A stretch of 64,000 bases of DNA from assembly GCA_003112755.1 (NCBI GenBank), contig BFBT01000001.1, positions 1,302,001 through 1,366,000 on the forward strand, in the 5' to 3' direction. This document shows positions 55,398-64,000 of the stretch, piece by piece. The notes below the pieces were generated by a model that saw nothing but the letters and a program-made list of their open reading frames with translations, searched no databases and was not told where the DNA came from. How positions within the stretch are numbered: position 1 is the stretch's first letter; each line of letters begins with the position of its first letter. Origin of the DNA: Lawsonibacter asaccharolyticus (GTDB lineage: Bacteria; Bacillota; Clostridia; Oscillospirales; Oscillospiraceae). Position numbers and translations under genes: made by a program.

Positions 55398-57005
55398 ATG
55401 GCAGTGAAGTACATTTTTGTCACCGGCGGCGTGGTTTCCGGCCTGGGCAAGGGCATCACGGCGGCCTCTCTGGGCCGCCTGCTGAAGCAGCGGGGCCTGC
55501 GGGTAAAGGTCCAGAAGCTGGACCCGTACCTGAACGTGGACCCGGGCACCATGAGCCCCTACCAGCACGGGGAGGTCTTCGTCACCGACGATGGGGCCGA
55601 GACCGACCTGGACCTGGGCCACTATGAGCGCTTTATCGACGAAAACCTCACCGTCCACTCCTCCGTCTCCTCGGGGAAGGTCTACTGGAACGTGCTCAAC
55701 CGGGAGCGGACCGGGGACTATCTGGGAGCCACGGTCCAGATCATCCCCCACATCACCAATGAGATCAAGCGGAACATTTACTCTCTGGACACCCCGGACA
55801 CTGACGTGGCCATCGTGGAGATCGGCGGCACCGTGGGCGATATCGAGTCCCAGCCCTTCCTGGAGTCCATCCGCCAGATAGCTGCCGAGCGGGGACGCCA
55901 CAACGTCATGTTTCTCCATGTCTCCCTCATCGTATCCATCCCCGGCACCGGGGAGCTGAAGAGCAAGCCCACCCAGCACTCCGCCAAAGAGCTGCTCTCC
56001 CTGGGCATCCAGCCCGATGTCATCATCTGCCGCAGCGACGCGCCAGTGCCCCGGGATATTTTGGAGAAGATCTCCCTGTTCTGCAACATCCCGGTGGAGA
56101 ACGCCATCCCTAACCTCACCGCCCCGGTGCTGTACGAGGTCCCCCTGATGCTGGAACGGGAGGGGCTGGCCGACGTGGTGGTCCGCCGGCTGGGGCTGAT
56201 CTGCCACATGCCCGACCTGACGGAGTGGGCCACCATGGTCCACCGTGCCAAGCATCCACAGGGCAGTGTGGAGATCGCCCTGGTTGGCAAATATGTGGCC
56301 CTCCACGACGCCTATCTGTCGGTGGCGGAGGCCCTGACCCACGGGGGCATCGAGAACGACGTGAAGGTGAACATCCGCTGGGTGGACTCGGAGACCGTCA
56401 CCGACGGGAACGCGGCGGAACTGCTGGACGGGGCGGACGGCGTCCTGGTCCCTGGAGGCTTCGGCAGCCGGGGCATTGAGGGGAAGATCGCCGCCGTGCG
56501 CTGGGCCCGGGAGAGCCGGGTCCCCTTCCTGGGCATCTGCCTGGGCATGCAGATGGCGGTGGTGGAGTATGCCCGTCACGTGTGCGGCTGGGCCGACGCC
56601 CACTCCAGCGAACTGGACCCCGCCACCACCCATCCGGTGATCGACCTGATGCCCGACCAGCGGGGGGTCACCGCCAAGGGCGGTACCATGCGCCTGGGGG
56701 CCTACCCCTGCAAAGTGGTCAGCCGCGGCTCCCGCACCTATCAGGCCTATGGAGCCGAGGAGATCTCCGAGCGGCACCGTCACCGCTACGAGTTCAACAA
56801 CGAATACCGGGATGCCCTGACCCAGGCGGGGCTGGAGCTGGCCGGCCTGTCCCCCGACGGGCGGCTGGTGGAGATCGTGGAGCTGCCCGGCCACCCCTGG
56901 TTCGTGGGGGTACAGTTCCACCCGGAGCTGAAATCCCGGCCCAATAAGGCACACCCCCTGTTCCGCGCCTTCATCGCCGCCGCCAAGGAGAACCGCTCCT
57001 GCTGA
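55398..57005 (+). CDS. pyrG: CTP synthase
   Basis: A 535-residue enzyme that aminates UTP to CTP with ATP and glutamine. The N-terminal synthetase has [26 protein letters not shown], the P-loop-like [10 protein letters not shown], and [11 protein letters not shown]. The C-terminal glutamine amidotransferase has the nucleophile Cys in [17 protein letters not shown] and the His-Glu pair in [24 protein letters not shown] precedes the ATG. The length is normal for the family. Confidence 0.97.
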   Translation: MAVKYIFVTGGVVSGLGKGITAASLGRLLKQRGLRVKVQKLDPYLNVDPGTMSPYQHGEVFVTDDGAETDLDLGHYERFIDENLTVHSSVSSGKVYWNVLNRERTGDYLGATVQIIPHITNEIKRNIYSLDTPDTDVAIVEIGGTVGDIESQPFLESIRQIAAERGRHNVMFLHVSLIVSIPGTGELKSKPTQHSAKELLSLGIQPDVIICRSDAPVPRDILEKISLFCNIPVENAIPNLTAPVLYEVPLMLEREGLADVVVRRLGLICHMPDLTEWATMVHRAKHPQGSVEIALVGKYVALHDAYLSVAEALTHGGIENDVKVNIRWVDSETVTDGNAAELLDGADGVLVPGGFGSRGIEGKIAAVRWARESRVPFLGICLGMQMAVVEYARHVCGWADAHSSELDPATTHPVIDLMPDQRGVTAKGGTMRLGAYPCKVVSRGSRTYQAYGAEEISERHRHRYEFNNEYRDALTQAGLELAGLSPDGRLVEIVELPGHPWFVGVQFHPELKSRPNKAHPLFRAFIAAAKENRSC

Positions 57006-57129
57006 TTTTTCCACATTTCCCTCCACCCCACATCTCCCCGTCCGGGGATGCGGAGCGGCTGCTCCCTCTCTGCGGGGGAGGGGGATGTCGGATACTTCCC
57101 ACATTCCCGGTCTTTTCCGCCCTTCCCCC

Positions 57130-57158
57130 TTGCCAAAGGGACCGGGAGCGGATACAAT
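57130..57158 (+). promoter_or_regulatory. Promoter of the DUF2179 membrane gene
   Basis: TTGCCA (57130-57135), 17 bases, TACAAT (57153-57158), 40 bases before the start codon. Confidence 0.65.
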
Positions 57159-57197
57159 GGGAGCACATTCCCCGGGAAACACGCAGGAGGTCACGCC

Positions 57198-58082
57198 ATG
57201 AAAAAAACTGTCTCTTACTCCAAATCCCAGCTCCTGGACGACCTGGGGCGGCTGGCCCTGATGGTGCTGGCCTCTGTCATCATGGCCGTCAACCTGAAGA
57301 GCTTTGTCCAAGCCGGGGACCTGGTGCCGGGAGGCTTCAACGGCCTGACCCTGCTGATCCAGCGGGTGGCGCTACGGTTCTGGGGCCTGTCCGTCCCCTT
57401 CTCCGCCATCAACTTCCTGCTCAACGCGGTGCCCGCCGTCATCAGCTTCAAACTCATCGGCAAGCGGTTCACCCTGTTCTCCTGCGTGGTCATCCTGTGC
57501 ACCAGCCTGCTCACCGATCTGATCCCCCCTATGCCCATTACCGACGATGTGCTGCTCATCTGCATCTTCGGCGGCCTCATCAACGGCTTTGCCATCAGCC
57601 TGTGCCTCCGGGGGAGAGCCACCAGCGGAGGCACCGATTTCATCTCCATCGCCCTCTCCCAGCAGTACGATGTGGATGCCTGGAATTATATATTTATGGG
57701 CAATGTGGTGATGCTGGCCGTCTCAGGCGCTCTGTTCGGCTGGGACAAGGCCCTGTATTCCATCCTCTTTCAGTTTGCCTCCACCCAGGTGATCAAGCTG
57801 CTGGACCCCAGCGGACGGCGGGCCACCCTCTTCATCGTCACCCGGCGGGAGACCGCCCAGGCGGTCTGGCAGCAGATCCGGGACACCCACCACAGCGCCA
57901 CGCTGTTCCAGGGCACCGGCCTCTATGACGGTGAGGAGCGGGTGATGCTCTACTCCGTGGTGGGGGGCAACCAGGTGCGGGCCCTGATCCACCGGGTGCG
58001 CCAGACCGACCCCCACGCCTTCGTCAACGTGATGCGCACGGACCAGGTGGCCGGCCGGTTTTACCGGGCCCCCAGGGATTAA
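57198..58082 (+). CDS. YitT family membrane protein with DUF2179 domain
   Basis: A 294-residue protein: five to six membrane spans with LVPGGFNGLTLLIQRVALRFWGLSVPFSAINFLLN and LCLRGRATSGGTDFISIAL (DUF161), followed by a cytosolic DUF2179 domain (about 215-290; ATLFIVTRRETAQAVWQQIRDT and HRVRQTDPHAFVNV). The family function is unknown; the soluble domain may sense a ligand. AGGAGGTCACGCC precedes the ATG. Unlike the YitT-type protein at 40213 it keeps the soluble domain and has the GC-rich codon use of the chromosome. Confidence 0.92.
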   Translation: MKKTVSYSKSQLLDDLGRLALMVLASVIMAVNLKSFVQAGDLVPGGFNGLTLLIQRVALRFWGLSVPFSAINFLLNAVPAVISFKLIGKRFTLFSCVVILCTSLLTDLIPPMPITDDVLLICIFGGLINGFAISLCLRGRATSGGTDFISIALSQQYDVDAWNYIFMGNVVMLAVSGALFGWDKALYSILFQFASTQVIKLLDPSGRRATLFIVTRRETAQAVWQQIRDTHHSATLFQGTGLYDGEERVMLYSVVGGNQVRALIHRVRQTDPHAFVNVMRTDQVAGRFYRAPRD

Positions 58083-58089
58083 AGCAAGG

Positions 58090-58122
58090 GGCCGCCCCCT
58101 CCCCCCGGAGTGGGCGGCCTTT
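58090..58122 (+). terminator. Terminator of the YitT/DUF2179 gene
   Basis: GGCCGCCC and GGGCGGCC form the stem, followed by TTTAGC. Confidence 0.6.
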
Positions 58123-58155
58123 AGCTTGTGGAATAAGCCTCACAGAGTTCGCGCG

Positions 58156-58192
58156 CGCAGGGTTTGTCCGCCTGCGGCGGACAAACCCTGCG
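58156..58192. repeat. Perfect 17-bp inverted repeat
   Basis: CGCAGGGTTTGTCCGCC, TGC, and its exact complement, flanked by GCG/GTGCGG. It has no T-run and lies between two ordinary terminators, so it is not needed for termination. It resembles a REP-type extragenic element; its copy number elsewhere is unknown. Confidence 0.5.
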
Positions 58193-58219
58193 TGCGGCAG
58201 ACTGTAACTTTTTTGACAT

Positions 58220-58258
58220 GCTGAGGGCCCCCGCCATTAAGCGGGGGCCCTCAGCCCT
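58220..58258. terminator. Bidirectional terminator before spoIIP
   Basis: GCTGAGGGCCCCCGC and GCGGGGGCCCTCAGC form a perfect 15-bp stem with loop CATTAA, followed on the plus strand by CCTTTTTA; it abuts the spoIIP stop. Confidence 0.75.
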
Positions 58259-58260
58259 TT

Positions 58261-59439
58261 TTACGGCTCCTCCATGGTTTTGAGCACCTGCCCTATGCTC
58301 TGGGCGAAGAGGCGTGCCCCGGCGATGGCCTCCTGGAGCGTATTTCCATGTCCCCCCACCTCTACCAGAAGGGAACCTGGGGAGAGGTGCTGGTTGTAGC
58401 GGCTGGAGCGGAGGGTGATGGGCCGGGCCAGCTGTCCCCAGTCCCGGGTGAGCTCCAGCTGGAGCTTGACGGCCAGGGCCAGATTTTCCCGCCAGTTGGG
58501 GTGCTCCATCCCGGAGTCGTTGCTGCCCACCACCAGCATCACCTGGGCTACCTTCTGCCCCTCCACCTCGCTCACCAGCTTATAGGCCGCCCCGTCCGCC
58601 GACACCAGGGCGTCCCGGTGGACATCCAAAACAAGTTTGATCGTGGGATACTGCTCCAGCCACTTCTCCACCCCTGCGCAGGAGCGCTCATAGGCCCCGT
58701 TATAGGCGGGGTAGTCGTACAGGGTGGTGTCGTGGACCACCTCAAAGCCCTGGCTTCGGAACACCTGGGCCATCTCTTCTCCCACCCGGACCACGTTTTT
58801 GGTGCAGTCGGTGGTGCGGTAGGGGTCGCTCTCCACATAGACGTCCTGTTCGTCCTGAGTATAGGCCTCGCTGCCGTGGGTGTGGACGATCAGGATCTGG
58901 GGCCCCGCCCCCAGTTTCAGGTCCACCGGCTGGCTGGCCAGGGCAGCTACGTCCACCTCCTGGCCCTGGGTGCTGTTCTTCACATAGATCTGGTCAGTGG
59001 TGAGGTAGCTGCCGTCGTCCTTCCCCAGATTGGTGTACTCCACCACCTCGCCGTGCTGGACCGGGGAGAGCTCCGGCTCCTCCTGGTCGTTCTCCTCCTG
59101 GTCGATGGGCTCGGCGGGCGGCTCCTCCGCCTGCGCCTGCTCTGCCAGAAAGGCGTCCACCGCCGGGCGGCCGCCGGAGATCAGGGCGGACTGGGCCAGC
59201 AGCAGCCGGCCCCATCGGTCCAGGTCGGGAGAGAGCCCGTCCCCCGCTGGGGCCCCCTCCAGTTCCTGACTCAGCGCGCCCAGAACGAAGGAGGGGGTCT
59301 GTCCCAGCCGCCCCAGGGCGTCCCAGGCCCCGGACAGATCTGCCGTCAATCCAAAGATCCACAGTGCCGTCAGCGCCAGCCCCAGGGCCGCTCCCCGGCG
59401 CAGAGCGCGCAGTCCGCTCTCCCTCCTCTTACCGCCCAT
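58261..59439 (-). CDS. spoIIP: Stage II sporulation protein P (amidase/endopeptidase)
   Basis: A 392-residue forespore-engulfment enzyme: N-terminal span (about 16-35), a low-complexity stretch to about 150, then the SpoIIP amidase_3-like domain with the zinc pattern ILIVHTHGSEAYT, NVVRVGEEMAQVF, the TLYDYPAYNGAYERS segment, LDVHRDAL, LLVEVGGHGNTLQEA. It degrades septal peptidoglycan during engulfment together with SpoIID/SpoIIM. AAGGAGTGATCGC precedes the ATG. A sporulation-sigma promoter was not identified. Confidence 0.93.
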   Translation of the reverse strand: MGGKRRESGLRALRRGAALGLALTALWIFGLTADLSGAWDALGRLGQTPSFVLGALSQELEGAPAGDGLSPDLDRWGRLLLAQSALISGGRPAVDAFLAEQAQAEEPPAEPIDQEENDQEEPELSPVQHGEVVEYTNLGKDDGSYLTTDQIYVKNSTQGQEVDVAALASQPVDLKLGAGPQILIVHTHGSEAYTQDEQDVYVESDPYRTTDCTKNVVRVGEEMAQVFRSQGFEVVHDTTLYDYPAYNGAYERSCAGVEKWLEQYPTIKLVLDVHRDALVSADGAAYKLVSEVEGQKVAQVMLVVGSNDSGMEHPNWRENLALAVKLQLELTRDWGQLARPITLRSSRYNQHLSPGSLLVEVGGHGNTLQEAIAGARLFAQSIGQVLKTMEEP

Positions 59440-59566
59440 GCGATCACTCCTTTTGTAAGCAAGCCTGAAGCATCCTATGCCCAGACGGGGAGATTTATGA
59501 CGGGCCTGTCCTTTTGCTCCGCGGAAAAACTGTGTCCGCCTCCTATGGAGGCGGACACAGCATATT

Positions 59567-60622
59567 TTATCCTATCAAATTGGAGAGCAGGGCGAAGATC
59601 TGGGGAAAGATGACCGTCACTCCAAGCAGGCGGCAGATCTGGAGCACCACCAGATTGGTGCTGTGGACCCCCAGGTCGGCGGCAATGAGGGCCATCTCCG
59701 TGGCTCCTGCGGGGGAGAGGGAGAGCATGGACTCCTTCAAGTCCATCCGAAACGCCCTGGAGATCGCCCGGCCCATCCCCACACAGACCAGGATATACCC
59801 GGCGATCAGCACCAGGGCGGGCAGGATCAGCTGGCGCAGCTGGAAGATCTGATCCCGGGTGATTCCGGCACCGATGCAGCAGCCCGACACCACCTGGGCC
59901 AGCCGCCGCACCCACATGGGCATTGGGGGCGCGCTGCCCGCAAATTTCAGCACGATCACTGCGATCAGAGAAGCACTGAGGGTACCCGCCGGCACACCGG
60001 ACAGCTTGCCCAGGATGCCCGCTGCCAGCGCCACAGCGAAGGTAGGAAGAAACTTCCGCAGGCTGACATGCGCCTTTTTTCTTTCCAGGGAGTGCGTTCC
60101 CTGACCCTCCTCCGGCACCATCTGGTCCCCCTCTATCTTCCGGTCGGCCAGGACAATGATGGAGGGCAGACAGGCCATGCCGAATACCATCCGCACGAAC
60201 TGCATCACCGCCACCATGGAGGCGTCCGCCCCCATGTCCAGGGCGATGAGCGGGGTGTCCGTCATACCGCCGGGAGCGGCACAAAACAGGGAAGTGAGCA
60301 GATCCAGGTCTGTTACCCGCCAGATGAAAAATCCCACCGCCAGATTCAGGGCGAGAAAGGTGGACATCACCGCCAGATAGGGCCGGATGACCCGGGGCAG
60401 ATGTCTCAGGTCCTCCGTAGTCACCAGACAGCCGATGTAGGCCCCGGTCAGCACTTGGGCCACCACCCGGGTCTGAGGCCAGATGTACGCCTGTCCTGTA
60501 GTCAGGTTCACCAGTACCGCGCCCAGGATGGCACCTACCAGCATCCCGCCGGGGACCCGCAGCCTCATCAGCAGCAGGCCGCCCCCCGCCGCGGCGGCCA
60601 CGGTCAAAAGTGTCCATCCCAT
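59567..60622 (-). CDS. AbrB family (Gate-type) transporter
   Basis: A 351-residue membrane protein with about 10 spans in two repeats. It has RVPGGMLVGAILGAVLVN and the paired family motifs CAAPGGMTDTPLIALDMGAD and LSPAGATEMALIAADLGV (P-G/A-G-x-T/E). AbrB-type (AimB/YcgR-like) transporters are thought to move carboxylates or ammonia-related substrates; here the role is unknown. It begins four bases after the AEC gene stop, using a GGGGTGAGTGG site within the AEC end, so the two are co-translated. Confidence 0.87.
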   Translation of the reverse strand: MGWTLLTVAAAAGGGLLLMRLRVPGGMLVGAILGAVLVNLTTGQAYIWPQTRVVAQVLTGAYIGCLVTTEDLRHLPRVIRPYLAVMSTFLALNLAVGFFIWRVTDLDLLTSLFCAAPGGMTDTPLIALDMGADASMVAVMQFVRMVFGMACLPSIIVLADRKIEGDQMVPEEGQGTHSLERKKAHVSLRKFLPTFAVALAAGILGKLSGVPAGTLSASLIAVIVLKFAGSAPPMPMWVRRLAQVVSGCCIGAGITRDQIFQLRQLILPALVLIAGYILVCVGMGRAISRAFRMDLKESMLSLSPAGATEMALIAADLGVHSTNLVVLQICRLLGVTVIFPQIFALLSNLIG

Positions 60623-60626
60623 CCAC

Positions 60627-61586
60627 TCACCCCATCAGCACCATCAGCACAGGGATGGTGATAAAGCAGGCCAGGGTGGACAGGGTGGCACCGGTGGCGG
60701 CATACTTGTCGTCCGCCCCGAAGTCCCCCGCCATTACGGTCACCTGACTGACCACCGGCAGGGCGCTCTCCACTACAAAGACCTGATAGGCCAGGCCGGT
60801 AATGCCGAACAGGCGGCACATGCCCGCACAGATCAGCGGTGAGATCACCAGCCGGGCCGCCAGCATGGTTGGCAGGCCCTTCATCTGCCGCAGCTGGCTG
60901 GGCCGCAGGTTGCTCAGCCCCAGCTCATAGATGATGAAGCCGCAGTAGATCAGCGCCAGGGGGGAGACGGAGCCGCTGATGTACTTGGCAAAGCTCATGA
61001 ACACCTCGGGAGGACGGAAGCCCACTATCAGCATCAGCACCGAGGCGATCACAGTGAGGATGGGGGGTTTGGTGAACACATCCTTCAAAAAGCCCTTGAT
61101 CCCCCGGCTGTGGGAGGCGGTGCCCGACCGCTCCACCAGCATCAGAATTACCGACTGGGTGAAGATGGTGTTGGCCAGATAGTAGATCATGACGTAGGGG
61201 ACGCACACGTCCCCGAACAGCTGGGTTGACAGGGGCAGCCCGACGAACAGGGTGTTGGACACCCCCACCATGGCGGCAAAGACGCCCCACCGGTTTTTGG
61301 GCAGGCGCAGCAGGGTGGCCAGCCCCATGCCCAGCAGGATGGTGATGACCACTCCGATGATGGCGGATACCAGCATCAGCCCTGCCTGGGCCAGCATGCT
61401 CTGGTCCAGATTGTTCAGCAGGCCGTTGATGCAGTTGCAGGGGACCGCGATGTTGATGATGTACTTGCTCAGGAACTTTTTCTCCTCCGCTTTCATCCAG
61501 CCCTTGGTCCCCATAAAATAGCCCACCGCCATAAGCATCAGCAGGACCACCACGGCGGAGACCGCATTTAAAAATTCTCCCAGCAT
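60627..61586 (-). CDS. AEC (auxin efflux carrier) family transporter
   Basis: A 319-residue permease with 10 spans in two halves: FLNAVSAVVVLLMLMAVGYFMGTKGW at the start, VGVSNTLFVGLPLSTQLFG and the second-half ESALPVVSQVTVMAGDFGAD. Bacterial AEC proteins move malate, malonate or other dicarboxylates. The ATG 61584-61586 is preferred (GTGAGGT, seven bases upstream); a GTG three codons earlier is the alternative. It forms a two-gene operon with the AbrB-type transporter. Confidence 0.9.
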   Translation of the reverse strand: MLGEFLNAVSAVVVLLMLMAVGYFMGTKGWMKAEEKKFLSKYIINIAVPCNCINGLLNNLDQSMLAQAGLMLVSAIIGVVITILLGMGLATLLRLPKNRWGVFAAMVGVSNTLFVGLPLSTQLFGDVCVPYVMIYYLANTIFTQSVILMLVERSGTASHSRGIKGFLKDVFTKPPILTVIASVLMLIVGFRPPEVFMSFAKYISGSVSPLALIYCGFIIYELGLSNLRPSQLRQMKGLPTMLAARLVISPLICAGMCRLFGITGLAYQVFVVESALPVVSQVTVMAGDFGADDKYAATGATLSTLACFITIPVLMVLMG

Positions 61587-61621
61587 CCGGGACACCTCAC
61601 TTTATCGATCCAAAATGGGTC

Positions 61622-61667
61622 AGCCCCGGACATCCTCTCTCCTATGATGTCCGGGGCTTTTTTTCTC
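61622..61667. terminator. Terminator between the AEC and ricT genes
   Basis: AGCCCCGGACATC and GATGTCCGGGGCT form a 13-bp stem, followed by seven T bases on the plus strand. Both flanking genes are on the minus strand, where the tail is only GACCCATTTT. The hairpin may still end ricT transcription. Confidence 0.6.
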
Positions 61668-61669
61668 TT

Positions 61670-62917
61670 TCAGCCATTCCCCTCTGGTCCCGGAGCGGGC
61701 CGGTTCCCTCTGGGCCGGCGGCGCCGGCGGCGGCTGGGCTTCCGCTCTCCGCCCTCCTGGACGCCCTCCGCCTCCGCTGTCCCGGGCTCCTTGTCCCTCG
61801 GCTTCTCCGGCCGGCGCTCCCACTCTCTTCTGGAGCGCTGCTGGCCCTCACCCTGGGAACGGCTCTCCCCGCCGGACGCACCCTCGCTCCGACCGCCTCT
61901 GCGGCGGCGGCGGCGCCCCTCGCCCTCGCCTCTGGGACGCTCTCCCTCCGGCTCCGGGGGACGCTCCCCGTTGAACACCGCCTCCAGGGCGGCGGCCAGT
62001 GGGTTGGAGGAAGTGGGCTCCGGGGCGGCCTCCGGTTCAGGCGCCCGGCGCAGCTTGGCCAGCTCCTCCAGCGGCGGCTCCACATAGCCCTCGGGGCGCT
62101 TGCCCTTTCCATTGCGCACTACGCAGATCTCGCAGTTGTGGTAGCACTTGGGGGTATCGGGCGCGGAGTCCAGCCGGACCTGGACCTGCTGGCGCAGCAG
62201 GTTCACCGAGGAAACTGTCCCCGCCCCGTCCGGCGTCTCCACAAAGGACTCCTGCTTAGGGGTATGCTTTACCAGGTCCTCATAGGCCTCCTGTTCATAC
62301 TTCAGGCAGCACATCAGCCGCCCGCAGGTGCCGGAGATCTTGGTGGGATTGAGGGAGAGGTTCTGGGTCTTTGCCATCTTAATGGATACCGGTTGGAACT
62401 CGTCCAGGAACTGGGCACAGCAGAAGGGCCGGCCGCAGATGCCCAGGCCGCCCAGCATCTTGGCCTCGTCCCGCACACCGATCTGCCGCAGCTCGATGCG
62501 GGCATGGATGGTGCTGGCCAGGTCCTTCACCAGGGCCCGGAAGTCCACCCGGCCTTCCGCCGTGAAGAAGAAGAGCACCTTGTTTCCCTCAAAGCTGTAC
62601 TCCGCCTCCACCAGCTTCATCTCCAGGCCGTGGGCGGCGATCTTCTCCTGACAGATCTGGAAGGCCTTTGCCTCCTTCTCCCGGTTTTTTTCCACCGTCT
62701 TCTCGTCTTCCTCCGTGGCGATGCGCACCAGTGGGCGCAGGGGCTGGACCACAGTCTCCTCCTCCACCTGGGTGTTCCCCTGAGCACACTCTCCGTATTC
62801 CAGGCCCCGGGAGGTCTCCACGATCACTCCCTGTCCAGGCTGCACCTCCAGCCCGGCGGGGTCAAAATAATATTGCTTTCCGCCGCTTTTGAAGCGGACG
62901 CCGATGATCTCTACCAT
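61670..62917 (-). CDS. ricT: RicT/YaaT (PSP1 domain) protein with long basic tail
   Basis: A 415-residue protein. Residues 1-290 are the PSP1/RicT core that in Bacillus forms the RicAFT complex promoting mRNA maturation and sporulation. The Fe-S-type cysteines are C161, C166-C167 (GICGRPFCC) and C198, C203-C204 (TCGRLMCC). From about 290 a family-unusual tail follows: Pro/Glu-rich then strongly Arg/Gly/Glu-rich (RRRRRRGGR, KPSRRRRRRPRG). It looks disordered and RNA-binding. CAGGAGGACCTT precedes the ATG. It follows holB in the common holB-ricT order. Confidence 0.92.
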   Translation of the reverse strand: MVEIIGVRFKSGGKQYYFDPAGLEVQPGQGVIVETSRGLEYGECAQGNTQVEEETVVQPLRPLVRIATEEDEKTVEKNREKEAKAFQICQEKIAAHGLEMKLVEAEYSFEGNKVLFFFTAEGRVDFRALVKDLASTIHARIELRQIGVRDEAKMLGGLGICGRPFCCAQFLDEFQPVSIKMAKTQNLSLNPTKISGTCGRLMCCLKYEQEAYEDLVKHTPKQESFVETPDGAGTVSSVNLLRQQVQVRLDSAPDTPKCYHNCEICVVRNGKGKRPEGYVEPPLEELAKLRRAPEPEAAPEPTSSNPLAAALEAVFNGERPPEPEGERPRGEGEGRRRRRRGGRSEGASGGESRSQGEGQQRSRREWERRPEKPRDKEPGTAEAEGVQEGGERKPSRRRRRRPRGNRPAPGPEGNG

Positions 62918-62981
62918 AAGGTCCTCCTGTTGCTATATTGGGGATCGCACGGGGTGGGAACGGCACCCCGGCGCGAGGGAG

Positions 62982-63905
62982 TCACGGGCGCAGAAACATC
63001 CCTGCGCACAGCCATCCGGCCACCTGACCCGGGTTGGCGTTCAGGTCCGCCCCGTCCCGCAGGCGGCGCAGCAACTCGGCGGCCGCCAGCAGACGGCGGG
63101 GCCGCTGGGAGCCGGGCAGGCGGGCCCCGATCTGGATCAATGTCCGGTCCAGTACAGCGGTAAGCTCCTCCCGGCTCAGTTTGTCCAGGGCCTGGGTGGC
63201 CTCGAAGAGGGCCAGCTCATCTTCCCCCTCCAGAGCGGCGGACAGGGAGCGGGCGGTCTCCTCCAGTCCGTCCTCCTCCTGACCGCCCTCCAGCAGCGCC
63301 GCGGCCCGGCCCAGGATGCCCTGGCACTCCAGAGCGGCCCGGCGAATCTCCTCCGCCGTTCTCCCGGGAAATGCCTTGGCCAGCCACTCCTCCGCCTGAG
63401 CCGGGGAGACGGGGGCCAGCTCCAGGGTCTCACATCGGGAGCGCACCGTGGGCAGCAGGGCGGAGCCGTTCTCCGCCAGAAGGAAAAAGACCGCATAGGC
63501 GGGGCCGTCCTCCAGCAGCTTGAGCATGGCGTTCTGGGCGCTGGCGTTCATCCGGTCTGCCCGCTCCAACAGGTACACCTTCCGCTCCGCCTCGTTTGGA
63601 CGGACATAGGCGTCGGTGCGCAGGGCACGGACCTGATCCACGGTGATGGGTTTTCCGCCGCTGCCAGCAATCACGGTGATGTCGGGATGGATGCCCCCGG
63701 CGGCTTTTCTGCAATGGGAACAACGGCCGCAGGGCCGGAGCTGAGGCTGGGCGGAGCACACCAGGGCCGCCGCCATCTGGGCGGCCAGGGTATGCCGGCC
63801 GCTGCCCGCCGGGCCGGCGACGATATAGGCGTGGGCCAGGTCCCCCTCCCGGTGGGCCAGCTGGGCCTTGATCTGGGCATTGCCCGCCAGGGCTGTCAAT
63901 TCCAT
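62982..63905 (-). CDS. holB: DNA polymerase III delta-prime subunit
   Basis: A 307-residue clamp-loader protein: Walker A GPAGSGRHTLAAQMA (about 31-45; Arg replaces the usual Lys), zinc-binding Cys cluster CSAQPQLRPCGRCSHC (about 50-65), DITVI, sensor segments KVYLLERADRMNASAQNAMLKLLEDGP and LLPTVRSRCETLEL. The C-terminal collar domain is shorter and less conserved. It places the sliding clamp with DnaX and HolA. GAGGAAGCGACC precedes the ATG. Followed by ricT 64 bases downstream. Confidence 0.92.
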   Translation of the reverse strand: MELTALAGNAQIKAQLAHREGDLAHAYIVAGPAGSGRHTLAAQMAAALVCSAQPQLRPCGRCSHCRKAAGGIHPDITVIAGSGGKPITVDQVRALRTDAYVRPNEAERKVYLLERADRMNASAQNAMLKLLEDGPAYAVFFLLAENGSALLPTVRSRCETLELAPVSPAQAEEWLAKAFPGRTAEEIRRAALECQGILGRAAALLEGGQEEDGLEETARSLSAALEGEDELALFEATQALDKLSREELTAVLDRTLIQIGARLPGSQRPRRLLAAAELLRRLRDGADLNANPGQVAGWLCAGMFLRP

Positions 63906-63972
63906 GGTCGCTTCCTCACTTGCGCCGCCGCCCCCCTTTTCATGGCATGGCCGCGACGGTTACTTCCCGATT

Positions 63973-63999
63973 ATTATAGCCTATTTGTCTGAAATAGGC
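63973..63999 (-). promoter_or_regulatory. Partial promoter and inverted repeat at the window edge
   Basis: TATAAT on the minus strand (63973-63978) lies about 70 bases before holB; a 17-base spacer puts the -35 box at or beyond the edge. The spacer holds the perfect inverted repeat GCCTATTT-GTCTG-AAATAGGC (63979-63999), which could be an operator or the terminator of a gene to the right. Confidence 0.5.
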
Positions 64000-64000
64000 C

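Overview
The window is chromosomal DNA of a GC-rich, endospore-forming gut-type Clostridia, most likely of the Oscillospiraceae (Flavonifractor/Lawsonibacter/Intestinimonas-like). This rests on the sporulation and germination genes (gerA operon, spoIIP, ricT), Firmicutes-type housekeeping genes (ylmH, DUF896, degV, DUF1846, holB-ricT), sigma-A promoters, strong AGGAGG ribosome sites, and many carboxylate transporters. The genus is inferred from gene content and composition; no database search was run.

Layout. (1) 1-2797: the right end of an integrative/mobilizable element, with a MobC tail, a relaxase broken by an amber codon, and a tyrosine integrase with a frameshifted C-terminus. It ends in a 45-bp copy of the 3' end of tRNA-Thr. 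(2) 2798-13772: a second element ending in a closely related, clearly dead integrase beside the intact tRNA-Thr gene. Its cargo is a catabolic operon: LysR regulator, HMGL-like aldolase, 2-hydroxyacid dehydrogenase, a tripartite tricarboxylate transporter (TctCBA), a metallo-hydrolase, an HD protein and a YczE-like membrane protein. (3) 13728-20310: a full ribosomal operon on the minus strand (16S, tRNA-Ile, tRNA-Ala, 23S), then tRNA-Lys, tRNA-Glu, 5S, tRNA-Asn, a CAT-anticodon tRNA, tRNA-Trp, tRNA-Asp and tRNA-Thr. Four tandem promoters precede 16S and a separate one precedes 5S. (4) 20415-24936: the gerA germinant-receptor operon (order A-C-B), two tandem hairpin/micro-ORF repeats, and tadA. 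(5) 25098-32502: a second carboxylate locus with a Tct transporter, a CaiB/BaiF CoA-transferase, a biotin-dependent-type carboxyltransferase, a divergent LysR and a truncated biotin-carrier-like ORF. (6) 32700-46107: gapA, a GHKL protein without a recognisable phosphoacceptor His, an HtrA protease, an AI-2E-family permease, degV, an AT-rich merR/yitT pair, ylmH, DUF896, a GH3 lipoprotein, a thiolase and an orphan TRAP-type binding protein. (7) 46185-63905: a two-part esterase lipoprotein, a 5'-nucleotidase with LysM under a membrane-anchored AraC regulator, a TauE/SafE permease, DUF1846, a decayed sigma factor, pyrG, yitT, spoIIP, AbrB- and AEC-type permeases, ricT and holB.

Together the window suggests a carboxylate-fermenting spore former. 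Two Tct systems, one TRAP binding protein, and AEC and AbrB permeases serve organic-acid uptake. CoA transfer with decarboxylation, aldol cleavage and thiolase chemistry would process these acids. One Tct system sits in a tRNA-Thr genomic island whose integrases are both damaged, so it is probably now fixed in the chromosome.
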